Below, piece after piece: positions 15,536 to 18,589 of a DNA stretch of 18,589 nt (the stretch's first letter is position 1; each line of letters starts with the position of its first letter). This DNA is from Sphingobacteriia bacterium. GTDB lineage: Bacteria; Bacteroidota; Bacteroidia; UBA7662. The notes under the pieces were generated by a model. That model was given only the letters and a program-made list of their open reading frames with translations. It was not told where the DNA came from and did not search any database. The position numbers were made by a program, and so were the translations under genes. Location: contig RFPG01000003.1 of NCBI GenBank assembly GCA_009926245.1, forward strand, positions 1-18,589. The letters are read 5' to 3'.

Positions 15536-18477
15536 TAAAGCTTGGCCTTGACTTCAATGCGTTCGTAACCCTCGATCAGGTCACCAACTTTGATATCATT
15601 GAAATTTTGGATGTTAAGACCGCATTCGTAGCCCGTCGCCACTTCTTTGACATCCTCTTTGAACCGCTTGAGCGATGCCAATTCGCCGGTATATATCACA
15701 ACCCCATCGCGAAGAACGCGGACTTTGGTGTTCCGATTGATTTTGCCGTCCAAAACCATACAACCGGCCACAGAACCCACTTTGGTGATTTTGAAAACTT
15801 CGCGGATTTCGACATTGGCCACCACTTTTTCCTCAAAAGTCGGGGCAAGCATGCCTTCCATCGCGCTCTTGATTTCGTCAATGGCATCGTAAATGATGGA
15901 ATACGTTCGGATATCGATTTCTTCTTGTTCCGCCAGACGACGTACCGATGCCAAGGGCCGCACCTGGAAGCCAACAATAATGGCATCCGAGGCCGAAGCC
16001 AACATGATATCCGATTCCGTAATCTGACCAACTCCTTTGTGAACCACATTGACCTGGATTTGCTTGGTCGACAATTGCAACAGCGAATCGCTCAAGGCCT
16101 CTACGGAACCATCCACGTCACCCTTTACAATCAAGTTTAGCTCTTTGAAATTACCAATGGCCAAGCGTCTGCCAATTTCATCCAAGGTGATGTGCTTGCG
16201 GGTACGCATGCCCTGTTCCCTCATCAGCTGTTGACGCTTGTTGCTAATTTCACGAGCTGCCGATTCGCTTTCGGCAACATAAAAGCGTTCACCTGCGGTA
16301 GGGGCTGTCGCAAAACCAAGAATTTGAACCGGTTGGGCCGGGCCAACTTTGGCGATTTTCTGACCTCGTTCGTTTTGCAAAACCTTGACGCGTCCATAAT
16401 GAGCCCCTGCCAAAATAGGGTCCCCGGTCTGTAGCGTTCCTGATTCAATGAGCACCGTGGCCACAACGCCCCTTCCTTTGTCCAAAGAGGCTTCGATAAT
16501 GGTTCCAACGGCTCGCTTGTCGGGATCGGCTTTGAGTTCCAAGACTTCGGCTTCCAAAAGGATTTTTTCGAGGAGCAATTCCACGTTCAAACCCTTTTTG
16601 GCCGAGATTTCTTGGTCTTGGTATTTTCCACCCCAGCTTTCAACCAAAATATTCATGGCCGATAATTGTTCCCGGATTTTCTCTGGGTTGGCCTCTGGGC
16701 GGTCAATCTTGTTAATGGCAAAAATCATGGGGACACCGGCCGCCTGCGCGTGGCTGATGGCTTCCTTGGTCTGAGGCATGACTTTGTCGTCGGCCGCAAT
16801 GACAATGACGACAATATCGGTGACTTTGGCACCCCGAGCACGCATCGCCGTAAAGGCTTCGTGACCCGGTGTATCCAAAAAAGTAATGTGTTTGTTGTTG
16901 GGAAGGGTTACTTCATAGGCGCCGATGTGCTGCGTGATACCCCCCGCTTCGCCGGCAATCACATTGGCCTTGCGGATATAGTCAAGCAACGAAGTTTTAC
17001 CGTGGTCAACGTGACCCATGATGGTCACAATGGGGGCCCGTTCCTGCATGTTATCAGGATTGTCGGCTTCCTCCAACATCGGCTCGTCGGCAGCTGCGGA
17101 AATAAAGCTCACATCGTAACCAAACTCATCGGCAACCACCACAATGGTTTCGGCGTCAAGGCGTTGGTTGATGGTGACGACAATACCCAAGGCAAAGCAT
17201 TTCATAATGACCTCGCCAACAGCCACATCCATCAATCCAGCCAATTCACCGGTCGTAATAAATTCGGTGAGTTGCAGTTTGGTTTTGCCACCCCTGTTCT
17301 CCTTGTTATTGTCTTGACTGTTGCTTTCCTCGCCTTCCAAACGCCGCATTTGTTTTTTGAACTTGGAGCGGGTATTGGTCCCCTTGCCGCTTTGAAGGCG
17401 TGCCAGGGTCGCTTTGATTTGATCTTGAATTTCTTTTTCGGTCAACTCGGCTTTGGGGCCGGTTGCAGCTGCGCCGCGGCGACCTGGGACCTCGCCGGTA
17501 CGGCCTCTAGGTGGGCGGGCCGATACCGAGCCAACACCGCTAACGCTGGGTCTTTGGTTGGGGTCTGCCGCAGCTCCAGGTTCCGGCGTGCTGCCGTCAA
17601 CCCTTTTCCGTTTTCTTTTGCCCACCTGGTCCGTCGCGGAGGAAGCAACCGGCTTACGTTTTTGGAATTGACTGACATCTATTTTTCCTAAGACGGTGGT
17701 TCCTTGCAATCGATCCGCCACAGCGCGCACCAATTCCTCTGGCGTATCTTTCTTTTCGCCTTCCGGCTTGTTCTCTTCCGATGAGGGCGCTGGTTGGGTC
17801 TCTGCTGTTGGATTTTCTTTTGGGGCGGCGGTAGGTTTGGCTCCCTTGGATACGGCTGCTGGCTCCGCACCCTCGCCTTGGAGTTGATTTTCAGGGGTTG
17901 GTTCCTGGGCGGGCGTTGTTGCTTCCGCCTCCGACGAATCGCTTTTTTTCTTTGATTTTTTGGGACCTTTGGTCGCCTCTGTGGACAAATCAATTTTGCC
18001 CACTACTTTGAGCCCTGTTACAGGCTCTGCCTTGGCCTCGACCACGGGCTCTGGGGTGGGTGTATGATCCGGGGTCTTTTCCGGCTCGGGAACTACCGTT
18101 TCGGTTTTAGGAGCCTTGGGGAGCTCCGCTTCTGCCTTCTTGGCCTTGGCCGGGGTGGTGCCCGTGTTGGTTCCCATTCCTTTGATCAGAACCTCCTTCT
18201 GTTCAGCCCTTGATTTGGGCGACTGGCTAACAGATTTCTGGTCAAGCACCAAATCCTCCTTCCCGGCTTTACCAATATGGATTTGGGCGGCTTGTTCTTT
18301 GATCTTTTTGTCCTGACCAAAATCCCTCAGGAGCGCCTGGTACATTTCGTCCGAGATCTTGGCATTCGGATTGGACTCAACACTGAATCCTTTGGATGCC
18401 AGATGCTCCACCAAGTGCTGAACACTGATGTTGAACTCTGTTGCGGCTTTTTTGACTCTGACGGTTCCTTCGGACAT
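15535..18477 (-). CDS. infB: Translation initiation factor IF-2
   Basis: IF-2 is the GTPase that brings initiator tRNA to the 30S subunit. The 980-residue product starts with an IF2_N domain (residues 1-55, [20 protein letters not shown]). A long low-complexity Lys/Glu/Pro/Ala linker follows to about 400, then a second IF2_N-like region near 400-465. The GTPase domain has G1 GHVDHGKTS (about 485), G3 DTPGHEAF (about 535), G4 NKID (about 589) and G5 SAK (about 625). C-terminal domains II-IV follow and end in [13 protein letters not shown] long linker of this kind is usual in Bacteroidota. The ATG at 18477 gives the expected start. It lies 53 bases after nusA and is coupled to pnuC. Confidence 0.97.
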   Translation of the reverse strand: MSEGTVRVKKAATEFNISVQHLVEHLASKGFSVESNPNAKISDEMYQALLRDFGQDKKIKEQAAQIHIGKAGKEDLVLDQKSVSQSPKSRAEQKEVLIKGMGTNTGTTPAKAKKAEAELPKAPKTETVVPEPEKTPDHTPTPEPVVEAKAEPVTGLKVVGKIDLSTEATKGPKKSKKKSDSSEAEATTPAQEPTPENQLQGEGAEPAAVSKGAKPTAAPKENPTAETQPAPSSEENKPEGEKKDTPEELVRAVADRLQGTTVLGKIDVSQFQKRKPVASSATDQVGKRKRKRVDGSTPEPGAAADPNQRPSVSGVGSVSARPPRGRTGEVPGRRGAAATGPKAELTEKEIQDQIKATLARLQSGKGTNTRSKFKKQMRRLEGEESNSQDNNKENRGGKTKLQLTEFITTGELAGLMDVAVGEVIMKCFALGIVVTINQRLDAETIVVVADEFGYDVSFISAAADEPMLEEADNPDNMQERAPIVTIMGHVDHGKTSLLDYIRKANVIAGEAGGITQHIGAYEVTLPNNKHITFLDTPGHEAFTAMRARGAKVTDIVVIVIAADDKVMPQTKEAISHAQAAGVPMIFAINKIDRPEANPEKIREQLSAMNILVESWGGKYQDQEISAKKGLNVELLLEKILLEAEVLELKADPDKRAVGTIIEASLDKGRGVVATVLIESGTLQTGDPILAGAHYGRVKVLQNERGQKIAKVGPAQPVQILGFATAPTAGERFYVAESESAAREISNKRQQLMREQGMRTRKHITLDEIGRRLAIGNFKELNLIVKGDVDGSVEALSDSLLQLSTKQIQVNVVHKGVGQITESDIMLASASDAIIVGFQVRPLASVRRLAEQEEIDIRTYSIIYDAIDEIKSAMEGMLAPTFEEKVVANVEIREVFKITKVGSVAGCMVLDGKINRNTKVRVLRDGVVIYTGELASLKRFKEDVKEVATGYECGLNIQNFNDIKVGDLIEGYERIEVKAKL

Positions 18478-18530
18478 TCTGTTGGGGTCTGGTTAAAAGG
18501 TATAGGGTTAATGTTCTAGGGACGCTTGAT

Positions 18531-18589
18531 TTATTCGAATTCGGATCTCAGGATTGCCAAAACCTGGGCGGCGGTTTCTTCCTCAAGTT
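18531..18589 (-). CDS. nusA: NusA C-terminus (partial, continues beyond the window)
   Basis: The minus strand reads LEEETAAQVLAILRSEFE followed by TAA at 18533-18531. The acidic EEET start and the L-x-x-LRxEFE ending match NusA C-termini of Bacteroidota, and nusA directly upstream of infB is the standard rimP-nusA-infB order. Only 18 residues are visible, so the call rests on this tail plus position. NusA is a transcription elongation and antitermination factor. Confidence 0.8.
   Translation of the reverse strand, partial: LEEETAAQVLAILRSEFE

Noticed and set aside
16666..17691. Long plus-strand open frame (341 codons) opposite infB
   Set aside because: It lies entirely antisense to well-conserved IF-2 GTPase and linker sequence, and its translation has no recognisable motif; it is a by-product of infB codon use.
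18495..18504. Minus-strand TATACCTTTT as an internal promoter for infB
   Set aside because: It lacks the final G of TAnnTTTG and a -33 partner, and nusA-infB are normally cotranscribed across such a short gap.

Overview
The window looks like a compact piece of a Bacteroidota chromosome with moderately high GC. The evidence is an outer-membrane (LPS) gene (kdsB), a tandem secreted-type amidohydrolase, a Glu/Leu/Phe/Val dehydrogenase of a type I associate with this phylum, two promoter-like TAnnTTTG elements with very short leaders, and few Shine-Dalgarno sequences. It holds 19 protein genes: 17 complete and one cut at each edge. I see no RNA genes, insertion sequences, CRISPR array, prophage or other transferred island. 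No gene-free stretch exceeds 170 bases.

Layout. (1) Bases 1-2919, plus strand: the C-terminal two thirds of a two-module amidohydrolase, then a GluQRS-like tRNA-modifying ligase. (2) Bases 2866-6739, minus strand: a probable five-gene operon read leftwards: alpha/beta hydrolase (YbfF type), rlmD, an acidic hypothetical protein, a DUF4442 hotdog protein, and an exported msrB. (3) Bases 6903-11210, plus strand: a probable five-gene operon: RIC/YtfE-like di-iron protein, Glu/Leu-type dehydrogenase, MscS channel, GNAT acetyltransferase, kdsB. (4) aspS on the minus strand, divergent from tadA, a LysE-type exporter and a methyltransferase (13046-14938, plus). (5) Bases 14927-18589, minus strand: nusA (only its tail) - infB - pnuC, the classical nusA-infB pair with pnuC translationally coupled behind it.

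Most genes are housekeeping: translation and tRNA/rRNA maintenance (gluQRS, rlmD, aspS, tadA, infB, nusA), LPS (kdsB), NAD precursor uptake (pnuC), osmotic safety valve (MscS) and repair of oxidative or nitrosative damage (msrB, RIC-like). I did not find a convincing new multi-gene system. The observation most worth a second look is the dehydrogenase at 7685-8794. It keeps its substrate-side and C-terminal motifs but lacks the whole segment that should carry the glycine-rich NAD-binding motif, with the reading frame intact. Next come a RIC-like protein with complete di-iron ligands but an altered N-terminal cysteine site, and the fact that all three convergent gene pairs overlap within their coding sequences.
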